The position numbers and the translations under genes are program-made. From Marinimicrobium sp038419845 (GTDB taxonomy: Bacteria > Pseudomonadota > Gammaproteobacteria > Pseudomonadales > Cellvibrionaceae), in NCBI RefSeq assembly GCF_038419845.1, contig NZ_JBCAQT010000008.1, positions 62,001 through 126,000 on the forward strand: a DNA stretch of 64,000 nt. Reading direction: 5' to 3'. This document shows positions 18,407-26,645 of the stretch, in pieces. How positions within the stretch are numbered: the stretch's first letter is position 1; the number at the start of each line of letters is the position of its first letter. The notes beneath the pieces were generated by a model. The model made no database searches and was not told the DNA's origin. It worked only from the letters and a program-made list of their open reading frames with translations.

Positions 18407-20950
18407 TCAGTCACAGACCTCCCCTGTGACCTCCGGCACCCGGGCGCTGCCACTGCCGGCCTTGCTGACCTGAAAGCCGAACTCCACGGACTGGCCGGGC
18501 TGAATCGACCCGTTCCAGCCCATATCGCTGGCGGTATAGGGGTTGCTGCCAGACAGCTGGACGTTCCAGCTGTTGGTGACGGACGCCCCCTGACCCAGCT
18601 CCCAGTTGACCGACCAGCCATCGATTGGTTGACCGCCGGTATTGCTGATGCGAATGCCGCCGGTATAACCGTTGTTCCACTCGTTGCTGATCAGATACTC
18701 GCAACTGGCCAGGCCGTCGTCGGTGTCTTCCGAGCTGGAAGCGCTGGAGGAGCTTGCCGCTTCGGAGGAGCTGCTGGTACCGCCCTGCTCCGAGGAGGCC
18801 GAGTCGCCCTCGATACCATAGGGAGCGGGTTGCGACGAGCAGGTGCTGGGCGCGATACAGCTCTCGCTGTTCTCCCAGCCCCAGCCGCTCTGGGTATCCT
18901 CACACAGGGGGTAGAGAGTGCCGTACCAGTTGCACTGCTGACCGGTGGCGTCGTCGTTGGCGCTGCTTGAGGACTCGCCGGTCCCGGAGGACGACGAGCT
19001 CGACGAAGAGGCGGGTGTGGATGAGGAGCTGGACGAGGCCGTGCTGCTCACACTCGACTGGCTGGCGCTGGAGACGCTGACCGAGCTGGACGAAGAAGAC
19101 GCCGGTGAGGAAGAGGATGAATCACCGTCATCACCCTGCGCGTAATCGTCGTGAAAGGCCAGGACCCAGGCCAGAGCACTGTTCCAGTTGATGGTGATCT
19201 CGTTGGTCGACCAGGCCTCAATGTGATCCATATAGCAGGTAGCTGGGGCCGTCTGACAACCGTCGAGATTGGAGCGGGACAGGTCATCTTCCAGGCCATC
19301 GTTCGGACCACCGGACAGAGAGCCGGGCGGCAACCAGGGGTAGCTGCCATCCAGCGCCTCTGCCCAGAAGCGATGATGCGGCTGGGTCAGGGCATCTTCC
19401 CCATGCCCGGAGACAAACGAGAAGGAAAGGGTGTTGCGACCAAACAGGTAATCCACCCCGAGGGCCACACCATCGGCGTACTGGTCATCGCCGGTAAAAT
19501 CGTGGGCAAGCCCCAGCAGGAACAGCTTGTTGGCGATCACATTGTTGGAGCCCCAATAATATTCTTCCTCGGTATTGGGTATGCGATAGCCGGTGGAGGC
19601 GATGGTATCGAGATGACCATCGGCCAGCGCTACGATATGTTGCTGTGCCTGAGCCCGCAACGATTGGGTGTGGCTGGTGGGCACCGTGGCCAGAGACATG
19701 ACCCCCGGCAATTCGGTATCGGGCCAGGCCCAGTCGGTGCGCTCGAGCGTATAGCTCTCAATGGTGGGCAGGTAACGGCTGTCGCCCGTGGTGATGTAAA
19801 GCTCGGCCGCCGCCCAGTAAAACTCATCGGCCGGCTCATCATCGCCATAACCGCCGCCACCATTGTTGTAATCGCCACTGTAGATATCATCGGGGTTTGC
19901 CTGCGCCGCGTCCCAGGCACGCTCGGCCGCGCTCAGACACTCATTGGCAAAGGCCTCATCGATGTCGGCCCAGAGCCGGGCACACTGAGCACCAGTGGCC
20001 GCCAGGTTCAGGGTCGCCGTCACACTGGGTGGCACCAGCGCACGCTCACTGCTGTCTTCGTGGGGAGCCAGGGGCAGACCGGTCCAGCCCACATCATGCA
20101 TTTTATGGTGTGCCATGCCCGCTTTGGTTTCACCTTCGGGTACCTGCATGGCCAGCAGGAACTCCATCTGCCAGCGCACTTCGTCCAGAATATCCGGCAC
20201 GCCGTTGCCACTTTCGGGAATGTTCAAAGCCCCGTCGGCGAAACGATCGGCGTTGTCCCCCAGGTACAGGGCACGCTCGTACATGTTGAGCAGCTTCCAG
20301 GCAGAGATACCACCGTTGACAACATACTTGCCGTGGTCGCCGGCATCGTACCAACCCTTGATCACATCCAGAGAGTAATCACAGGTGCCCTGCCAGCAGG
20401 GGACATCGTAATCGCCCTGGTTGACGCCCTCGTTCAGGTGCCCGGCGGGTCGCGCCCACTGCGCATCGGAGGCAAAGCTGGTATTGCCTCCGCCGGTGTA
20501 CTGGGTCTGGATTTCAATGCCGCTGCGGTTGTGATAGAAGTATTTCAGCGAGTCGTACAGAGGCGCGGTGAACGCATCCGATGCAATCGTAAACGGGTAG
20601 CTTTCGTCGCCGTCAATCAAAAGCACATAGTCTTCGCCCGCGGCCACCGTGTCGGGCAACTCCAGTTGGTGCAGGCGTTCACCAGAGGCGGGGTCCAACC
20701 CGGTGGGGACGGTATCGCCCTGGGCTACCAGCTCGCCCTCGCGGTACAGCCGCCAGGCCACCGCCACCTCACTATCGCTGGCGTAGGTGGCCACCTTGGT
20801 ACCATTGGGCAGATAGCCCACCTGGTTGACCCGGGGATTGCCGACCTCGGCCAGCGCGACCGACGCCAGAGAGCAGGCCAGAGCGGCAGGCAATGCCTGC
20901 TTGATGCATCTGGATAAAATTGTTTGCCGATTATGTTGGGACACACTCAT
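18407..20950 (-). CDS. Secreted GH9 cellulase with CBM10 and CBM2
   Basis: Endo-beta-1,4-glucanase or cellodextrinase of family GH9 (847 aa). Order: signal peptide (~1-35), Ig-like CelD_N domain (~36-130), GH9 catalytic domain (~140-600), Ser-rich linker (~606-670), CBM10 (~671-712, CNWYG and SGWGWENSESC), a second Ser linker, and CBM2 (~750-847). Catalytic residues are visible: the Asp pair in WYDAGDHGKYV and the acid Glu in STNEITINWNSAL. ATG 20950 has GGAG 9 nt upstream, inside the end of the TolB-like gene 5 bp away, so the two are probably co-transcribed. Confidence 0.96.
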   Translation of the reverse strand: MSVSQHNRQTILSRCIKQALPAALACSLASVALAEVGNPRVNQVGYLPNGTKVATYASDSEVAVAWRLYREGELVAQGDTVPTGLDPASGERLHQLELPDTVAAGEDYVLLIDGDESYPFTIASDAFTAPLYDSLKYFYHNRSGIEIQTQYTGGGNTSFASDAQWARPAGHLNEGVNQGDYDVPCWQGTCDYSLDVIKGWYDAGDHGKYVVNGGISAWKLLNMYERALYLGDNADRFADGALNIPESGNGVPDILDEVRWQMEFLLAMQVPEGETKAGMAHHKMHDVGWTGLPLAPHEDSSERALVPPSVTATLNLAATGAQCARLWADIDEAFANECLSAAERAWDAAQANPDDIYSGDYNNGGGGYGDDEPADEFYWAAAELYITTGDSRYLPTIESYTLERTDWAWPDTELPGVMSLATVPTSHTQSLRAQAQQHIVALADGHLDTIASTGYRIPNTEEEYYWGSNNVIANKLFLLGLAHDFTGDDQYADGVALGVDYLFGRNTLSFSFVSGHGEDALTQPHHRFWAEALDGSYPWLPPGSLSGGPNDGLEDDLSRSNLDGCQTAPATCYMDHIEAWSTNEITINWNSALAWVLAFHDDYAQGDDGDSSSSSPASSSSSSVSVSSASQSSVSSTASSSSSSTPASSSSSSSSGTGESSSSANDDATGQQCNWYGTLYPLCEDTQSGWGWENSESCIAPSTCSSQPAPYGIEGDSASSEQGGTSSSSEAASSSSASSSEDTDDGLASCEYLISNEWNNGYTGGIRISNTGGQPIDGWSVNWELGQGASVTNSWNVQLSGSNPYTASDMGWNGSIQPGQSVEFGFQVSKAGSGSARVPEVTGEVCD

Positions 20951-20955
20951 TGTTG

Positions 20956-22113
20956 TTATCTCCTGTTGGGGTTTAGCGTCCATTGCAGGTAAGACTCGGG
21001 GGCGACCTTGTCATGCAGTGTTTTTATTTCCCTGCCCTCGAGGTTCATGGTGCGCAGTGAGAGCCGACGCGCGTCCAGTTGGTCGGCATACAGATAGGCG
21101 ATGCGCTGCTCGTCGGGGGAGAACACCGGTGCGCCATGACGGCCGTCCCCGTCGGTCAGTTGCCGGGTTTCCCCGTTCAGACCAGCCCGGAAGAGCTGCA
21201 TGCTGCCCCGGTACACTTTTTCCCGCGCCTGCTCGTCGTAGGAAAATTCAAAGTCCACCAGACTGGCATAGAGCAGCGCCTGTCCATCGCGGGACCAGCT
21301 GACCGGCTGTTGCACATGCTGACCTCGATCGGTGAGCGCGCGCGTATGGCCGTCGGCAAGATTGCGCACAAACAGCTGCCGAAAACCCTCCGGATGATTC
21401 ACGATATAGGCCAGCTGCTTTCCATCCGGAGACCAGCTGACCGCGGTGACCACGGCACCCTCCGGGGCATGGGTGGCTTCCGGCTGCGCACCCCGGTCCG
21501 CGTCGCCCACCGACAGAAACTCGACGCGCGACTGGCCCGGGTCGAACACCACCACTGCCAGCTGTCGGCCGTCGGGCGACCAGTCGTAATCGAGAATATC
21601 GCGGGCCGTCATGAGGCGTTTGGATTCGTCCCCGTCCGGGGTGGTCCAGTAGAGTTCCGCGCTATCCGGCCGGGCGTGCAGATAGGCGATGCGCTGCCCA
21701 TCGGGGCTGAACGTCGGAGTGATGGCGCTGTGCTCGGTGTCGGTAAGCGAGCGCAGATTCTCACCCTCGCGGTCGGCCATGAATACCTGGAAGCGCTCCC
21801 TGTGGCGACTCAGGTCAATTTCTGTTTCGGTTTTGCGATTGGACATGAACACGACGCGGCCGTCGGGCGCCCGATCCGGATGCAGGTCCCGCCAGTGCCG
21901 ACTTTCAAGATAGGGGCGGGTTTCTCCCGATTCCCCGGCGATCTGAATCTGTGTGGATGGCCCGATGGTGCGGGCGACAAAATAAATCTGCCCGTCACGG
22001 TTCTGTGGTGACGTGACGTTGGTATTGCACGCGGACAACCAGAGTGCCACGCCTGCAAGACATAGAATTCGGAAAAATGTAAACCCGGTGTTTCCGGGAG
22101 CGTGAGTCGTCAT
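20956..22113 (-). CDS. PD40/TolB-like beta-propeller lipoprotein
   Basis: Predicted lipoprotein of 385 aa. Its signal peptide ends in LWLSAC, with Cys as lipid anchor. The rest is a six- or seven-bladed propeller with repeated WSPDG/FSPDGQRIAYL motifs as in TolB and PD40 proteins. ATG 22113 is chosen because the signal peptide starts just after it. It sits directly before the GH9 cellulase with a 5-bp gap, so a role in binding or sensing plant-polysaccharide fragments at the cell surface is plausible but inferred. It is not the tol-pal TolB, because no tol-pal genes are nearby. Confidence 0.75.
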   Translation of the reverse strand: MTTHAPGNTGFTFFRILCLAGVALWLSACNTNVTSPQNRDGQIYFVARTIGPSTQIQIAGESGETRPYLESRHWRDLHPDRAPDGRVVFMSNRKTETEIDLSRHRERFQVFMADREGENLRSLTDTEHSAITPTFSPDGQRIAYLHARPDSAELYWTTPDGDESKRLMTARDILDYDWSPDGRQLAVVVFDPGQSRVEFLSVGDADRGAQPEATHAPEGAVVTAVSWSPDGKQLAYIVNHPEGFRQLFVRNLADGHTRALTDRGQHVQQPVSWSRDGQALLYASLVDFEFSYDEQAREKVYRGSMQLFRAGLNGETRQLTDGDGRHGAPVFSPDEQRIAYLYADQLDARRLSLRTMNLEGREIKTLHDKVAPESYLQWTLNPNRR

Positions 22114-22173
22114 TTTACGTTGACCCTGTTTATTGTTCTGAGAGTGTGGTTGAACGATACGTTGTTGAACGGT

Positions 22174-22202
22174 AAAAGCAGCCGCCGCCCGGTTGGGCGA
22201 CG
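22174..22202 (-). terminator. Probable terminator after the GH6 gene
   Basis: An 8-bp stem with one mismatch (22183-22190 and 22195-22202, loop GGTT) is followed on the minus strand by TTTT after 5 nt. A second 9-bp hairpin (22208-22216 and 22235-22243) lies between it and the GH6 stop. Confidence 0.45.
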
Positions 22203-22264
22203 GTGCCGGAGGCGCGACCAAAGGGGATTAAACGCGCGCCTCCAATTGCCTTATCCGGGCTCAA

Positions 22265-24259
22265 TTAATCGAGCGGCGGATGGGCATTTTCCAGGTACAA
22301 CTGGAAGGCTTCGGGGAACCAGCGACCCGCATGCGGAGCGTTGGGCAGTGCACCTGTCGGAACACTAGCGTCCTCGTTATTTTCTTCAGGGTTGCACATA
22401 CCATCGTGCTGCTTGTTCGGGTCGTTCGGGTCTTCCTCGAAGTCCGGAGTGGACACGCCGTCGGATTCGCCCTGGGGCTTCACCCAGACATAGGCATCGA
22501 TACCCGGCTCCGGGTTGGCCTGCGGACGCTCGCCCACACCGCCGGGCTGGTTACACCAGTTGCCGCGATGGTAGCGACGGTCGATGCGCGACTCGTCTAC
22601 ATAGGTGTCCAGGTCGCTGCTGTCGGATACACCCTCGGGACGATTCGGTCCACCCCAGCCGTTGCGACCGGTATCGATCAGCATACCGATGTCACTCGGG
22701 AAGCCGCTCTGGATCATGGCATCGCGCCAGTCCTGAGCGAACTCCAGCTCACCGAAGTAGGGGTTCCATTCGTAGAAAGACGCTGAGCGCACCGGCTGAC
22801 CGCCTACCTGCAGGCTGGGATCGGGCAGATAGGGCTCTTCCAGAGGCGTATAGTTGGCCGAGTTGGTCACGTAACCGGCAATGCTATCAACGCCTTTCTC
22901 AGTGCCCTTGACGGTGTCACCGATCAGCTGAACCGCTTCGGAAAAGTTGTCACTCCAGCCGAGCCAGCCACTGTGGGCAATATCCACGTAAGAGTATACG
23001 TTGGGAAGGTCGCTCAGCTCGTTCAGGGCGTGCTGAATGCCGTCAACATAACCGCCGGGACCGGCCGCTTCCTGACAGGAAGGCACGTCGGTGTTGGTCA
23101 CCAGGTTGGGCAGAGAGTCCACCTCGATGATGGCCACGATGTGCAGGTCACTGTACTTGGGCTGAGACAGGATCTCCTTGATCGGAGCAATGTAGTCCTG
23201 CTGATAGATCTCGAAACCGTTCTCGTCAATCAGCAACTCGCCGTTGGAAGCCAGTGCGTTGCAATCGCGGTTGGGCAGGTTGTACACCACAAACATGAAG
23301 GTGTCGACGCCCTGGTTGACGGCTTCATCCAGGTGACCTTTCAGGCCGATGCCGTCGGTAATCGCACCAATACGATCCATCCACACAGCGGTATTGTAGC
23401 CGGCAATCGCCTCACCACCGGGCTCGCCCATGGCTTTTTCGGCCCAGACCGGATCGACGTACCATTCAGTACCGGCGAAGGGGTTATCGACCCGCTCGTA
23501 GTCCCCATCAGGTGCACTACTGGAAGAGCTGCTTGAGCTGCTCACCGCGCTGCTCTGGCTGGAGGAGCTCACAGAGCTGCTGACGCTGGAGCTGCTTGAA
23601 GACTCCCCTGCGGAGCTACTGGAAGACGCTACGCTGGATTCGCTGCTGGATGAATCCTCGCCCACCACGCCGTAGGGCTCGGGCTGCGATTCACAGGTGC
23701 TGCGCGCAATACAGCTCTCGCCGTCTTCCCAACCCCAGCCACTCTGGGTGGTCTCACACAGCGAGTAAGTGGTGCCATACCAATTACACTGCTGGCCCGT
23801 TTCCTCGGGCTCACTGCTGGCCGAGGAACTGGACTGATCCGGCTCAGAGCTGGCCGTACTGGAGGAACTGGTGCCACCGCTGTCACCGCAGACGGTGCCT
23901 TCGAGTTCCGGCTGCTCGACGGAGCCGCCGTTGGTCTCGCCCTGGAAACCGAAGGAGACGGTCTGGCCCGGCTGCAGAGCGCCATTCCAGCCCAGGTCAC
24001 TGGCGGTATAGGGATTGTCTCCGGAAATATCAGCGTTCCAACCGTTGGTGATCCGGTTGTTGCTGTACTCCCAGCTGACGTCCCAGCCGTCAATGGCACT
24101 GGCACCATCGTTGGTGACCGACACTTCGGCGGTAAAACCGTTGCTCCACTCGTTACTGACCGAGTAGGTACACTCGGCGGCTGCACCCTGGCTGGCGGCT
24201 GCCATCGCCAGGCCGAGCACGGCCGACAGACCACTGCCTTTTTTCAATATCGTTATCAT
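22265..24259 (-). CDS. Secreted GH6 cellulase with CBM2 and CBM10
   Basis: Inverting beta-1,4-glucanase or cellobiohydrolase of family GH6 (664 aa). Order: signal peptide (1-28), CBM2 (~30-124), Ser linker, CBM10 (~156-198), long Ser linker (~201-250), GH6 barrel (~257-664). The catalytic-acid region reads YNLPNRDCNALAS, where the Asp of RDC is the acid. IIEVDSLPN and a DTGRNGWGGPNR block follow. Binding modules precede the enzyme, the reverse of the GH9 and GH5 genes here. ATG 24259 has GGAG about 8 nt upstream. It lies between the GH5 and TolB-like genes on the same strand. Confidence 0.96.
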   Translation of the reverse strand: MITILKKGSGLSAVLGLAMAAASQGAAAECTYSVSNEWSNGFTAEVSVTNDGASAIDGWDVSWEYSNNRITNGWNADISGDNPYTASDLGWNGALQPGQTVSFGFQGETNGGSVEQPELEGTVCGDSGGTSSSSTASSEPDQSSSSASSEPEETGQQCNWYGTTYSLCETTQSGWGWEDGESCIARSTCESQPEPYGVVGEDSSSSESSVASSSSSAGESSSSSSVSSSVSSSSQSSAVSSSSSSSSSAPDGDYERVDNPFAGTEWYVDPVWAEKAMGEPGGEAIAGYNTAVWMDRIGAITDGIGLKGHLDEAVNQGVDTFMFVVYNLPNRDCNALASNGELLIDENGFEIYQQDYIAPIKEILSQPKYSDLHIVAIIEVDSLPNLVTNTDVPSCQEAAGPGGYVDGIQHALNELSDLPNVYSYVDIAHSGWLGWSDNFSEAVQLIGDTVKGTEKGVDSIAGYVTNSANYTPLEEPYLPDPSLQVGGQPVRSASFYEWNPYFGELEFAQDWRDAMIQSGFPSDIGMLIDTGRNGWGGPNRPEGVSDSSDLDTYVDESRIDRRYHRGNWCNQPGGVGERPQANPEPGIDAYVWVKPQGESDGVSTPDFEEDPNDPNKQHDGMCNPEENNEDASVPTGALPNAPHAGRWFPEAFQLYLENAHPPLD

Positions 24260-24341
24260 TGTGTTTGATCTCCTTGAAGCTTGCTTTTGAGAGAATGAAT
24301 ACTGCTTTTTTGTTGTGCCAACACGTCCCTGTTAATCCACT

Positions 24342-24359
24342 CAGTGAGTCAGCTCACTG
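24342..24359. promoter_or_regulatory. Dyad upstream of the GH6 gene
   Basis: CAGTGAG and CTCACTG form a perfect 7-bp inverted repeat with a 4-nt centre, about 85 bp before the GH6 start. There is no T-run, so an operator is likelier than a terminator. Confidence 0.35.
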
Positions 24360-24430
24360 GCGGCTGTCTGCCCCTGACGGGCTCGTTCCCGGCACCGCGC
24401 GCACACAGGGCGCCGGGGGATGACGCCGGG

Positions 24431-26131
24431 TTACTGATTGCAGGTGGCGCCGTTCAGATCGGGCACCTGGACCGGCCCTTCGCCTTTGCTGACCTGAAAG
24501 CCAATCTCGACCGACTCTCCCGGCTGAACCGCGGCGTTCCACCCCATATCGGTCGCGCTGTAGGGGTTATCTCCGGAGACCCGGGCGTTCCAGCTGTTGG
24601 TAATCGAGGCACCGTCGCTGAGCTCCCAATCAACCGACCAGCCATCGATGGCCTGACTGCTCTCGTTGTGAATGCGGATGGCGCCGGTGTAGCCCGAACT
24701 CCATTCGTTGCTGATCACAAACTCACACTGGCTTTCGGAGCCCTCACCCCCGGTGCTGCTGGAGGAGGAGCTGCTGGCAGGAGAGGAGGAAGGGGTGGAA
24801 GAGACAGCGCTGCTCGACGTATTCCCCTCTGAAGAACTTTCGCTGGAAGAACTGTCGCTCGAAGAGGAAGGCGAATCACCCACAACACCGTAGGGCTCGG
24901 GCTGACTCTCACAGGTACTGACGCCGATACAGCTCTCACTGTTCTCCCAGCCCCAGCCGCTTTGTGTGTCTTTACACAGCGGATAGGGCGTTCCATACCA
25001 GTTGCACTGCTCCCCCTGAACGGGGGCACTGGAAACGCTACTGGACGAGCTGGAGCTCACCGGAGCGCTGGAGGAACTCGCGGAGGATATACTGGAAGAA
25101 CTGGAGCTCACGGGCGCGCTGGAAGCGCTGCTGGACGAATCGTTTTCGCCGGAGTAAACCGTAGCGGTCTCCGCCGTTTCTCTGAGCCCGTTGCTGCTGT
25201 TGATCAGAAAGTCGCCCCAGGAGGAGAGGTTGTTCACATCCCAATTCCGGGTAATATCCAGTGCGTCCACTTCGCTGTTGTTGCCAGACCAGCTCCAACC
25301 CAGGTAGCCGATGTCGTATTGCTCGGCGACCGCGAGGACGGATTCCGCGTCGACCTCATTGCCATAGTGTTCGGCGCCAAACTCTCCCACAATCAACGGC
25401 AGGCCATGAGTATCGAGAAACGTGGACACATAGCTTTCAACCGTGTTCCGGTCCTGGTAGACCTCATACATATGCACGCTGAACAGGGTGTTGTTCAGAC
25501 TGTCGGCGGCGGCCACGGTCGAGGCGTTATCACGCATGATGCCTTCCCAATCCTGCCCCCAGTTGGCGGCATCCACCAGCAGGGTGTGGGTGAGGCCCGC
25601 CTCACGCAGGCGCTGAATGGCACTGACGTGCTCGTCCACCCAGGTGCTGGCCGGGACGTTATTGCCAAAGGGTTCGTTGGCAATATTGATGATCACGTAG
25701 TCTTCCTCGCCTTCGAGCACATGGGCAATGTCGATCCAGTAATCGACCACGTTTTCAATGGTTCCGGCCTGCGCCTCTTCGCCGAAGCCGGTCGCATCGT
25801 GCACTTCAAGCACCGCCACCAGTTCGTTTTCTTTGGCCCACGCGATCACCTGCGCCACATCGGACGCGCTATTGCGCGACCACTGCTGGCCATCGGAAAG
25901 CACCACACGCACCGTGTTGGCACCGACGCTGGCGATATCGGAAAACGCCTGCTCGGTGCGATTGGTAAACCAGGTGTGCGGGTGGTTGACCCCGCGCATG
26001 ATGAAGGGGTTGCCGTTGTCATCCAGTAGCTGGGTTCCGGAAACCTGGAACCCGGCCTGCGCACTGATGGCGGCTGACAGCGCTGTCACGCACAGCGCGG
26101 CTCCGAGCCGTTTTTTGGTCGTAACGCTCAT
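24431..26131 (-). CDS. Secreted GH5 (subfamily 8 type) beta-mannanase with CBM10 and CBM2
   Basis: Retaining glycoside hydrolase of family 5 (566 aa). After a signal peptide (1-26) the catalytic domain (~27-325) opens GFQVSGTQLLDDNGNPFIMR and has RGVNHPHTW, VLEVHDATG and HMYEVY, the pattern of bacterial GH5_8 endo-mannanases. The acid/base is Glu153 (NIANEP) and the nucleophile Glu250 (IVGEFG). CBM10 (~375-417) and CBM2 (~469-566) follow, each after a Ser-rich linker. AGAGG precedes ATG 26131. The fold is secure; mannan versus cellulose specificity rests on subfamily resemblance. Confidence 0.9.
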   Translation of the reverse strand: MSVTTKKRLGAALCVTALSAAISAQAGFQVSGTQLLDDNGNPFIMRGVNHPHTWFTNRTEQAFSDIASVGANTVRVVLSDGQQWSRNSASDVAQVIAWAKENELVAVLEVHDATGFGEEAQAGTIENVVDYWIDIAHVLEGEEDYVIINIANEPFGNNVPASTWVDEHVSAIQRLREAGLTHTLLVDAANWGQDWEGIMRDNASTVAAADSLNNTLFSVHMYEVYQDRNTVESYVSTFLDTHGLPLIVGEFGAEHYGNEVDAESVLAVAEQYDIGYLGWSWSGNNSEVDALDITRNWDVNNLSSWGDFLINSSNGLRETAETATVYSGENDSSSSASSAPVSSSSSSISSASSSSAPVSSSSSSSVSSAPVQGEQCNWYGTPYPLCKDTQSGWGWENSESCIGVSTCESQPEPYGVVGDSPSSSSDSSSSESSSEGNTSSSAVSSTPSSSPASSSSSSSTGGEGSESQCEFVISNEWSSGYTGAIRIHNESSQAIDGWSVDWELSDGASITNSWNARVSGDNPYSATDMGWNAAVQPGESVEIGFQVSKGEGPVQVPDLNGATCNQ

Positions 26132-26516
26132 TGCATTTGCCTCTTTTTGTTACATCGGGTCAGTGAAAGGGTTGGCTATTATTGAAATACGCCAATCGAA
26201 ACGAAGGGGTCGCTACCCTCGGTTACCCAAAGTACCCATTGAGCTGCTATGCAATCCTTGTAAGGCAGAAATTTAATATTATGTTTTGTTATTTCGGTTA
26301 CAGCCGGCAAATTTCCCCGTCACTGAAACCGGTAACAACGTAAGGCAAGGAGGGGCTGAATAGCAACGAACAAAGGCGGAGGCTGGCGTCGAATGACGCG
26401 CACTACTTCACGAAAATGAAAAGTCAATGGAAAAGAAACGATAAAACGGGGAGAAATTTCTATAAGTCCGAATTGTAATTCGCGGTTACTGTTTTCTATT
26501 TCTTAATAGATAGATT

Positions 26517-26547
26517 GATTTTATATTTGCAATCGAAATATAAAATC
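26517..26547. repeat. AT-rich perfect inverted repeat
   Basis: GATTTTATATTT (26517-26528) and AAATATAAAATC (26536-26547) are exact complements around a 7-nt loop. It lies about 385 bp upstream of the GH5 start and beyond the CBM32-gene terminator. It may be an operator or UP-like element; no function is shown. Confidence 0.6.
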
Positions 26548-26587
26548 GTCTAATGCTTACTCCGGATGCTGTAATTGAAGTTCTTAT

Positions 26588-26620
26588 AAAAAAAGCCCCA
26601 CGAAGCGAATCGAGGGGCTC
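26588..26620 (-). terminator. Rho-independent terminator of the CBM32 gene
   Basis: On the minus strand AGCCCC (26619-26614) pairs with GGGGCT (26599-26594) and runs into seven T. It lies 25 bp past the stop of the gene ending at 26646. Confidence 0.85.
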
Positions 26621-26645
26621 AATGGAATCTCAGAGAAGATTAATT

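Larger units (their letters stand above)
26132..26645. other. Intergenic region between GH5 and CBM32 genes
   Basis: About 510 bp, AT-rich from 26400 on, with no credible gene. It should hold the GH5 promoter. It also contains the CBM32-gene terminator (26588-26620), a 12-bp AT-rich inverted repeat (26517-26547), the dyad CGAATTGTAATTCG (26469-26482), and three copies of the motif CGGTTAC (near 26218, 26296, 26482). Confidence 0.6.

Noticed and set aside
19151..20917. 588-codon open frame opposite the GH9 gene
   Set aside because: The GH9 catalytic residues are in the other strand; this frame is a codon-bias shadow.
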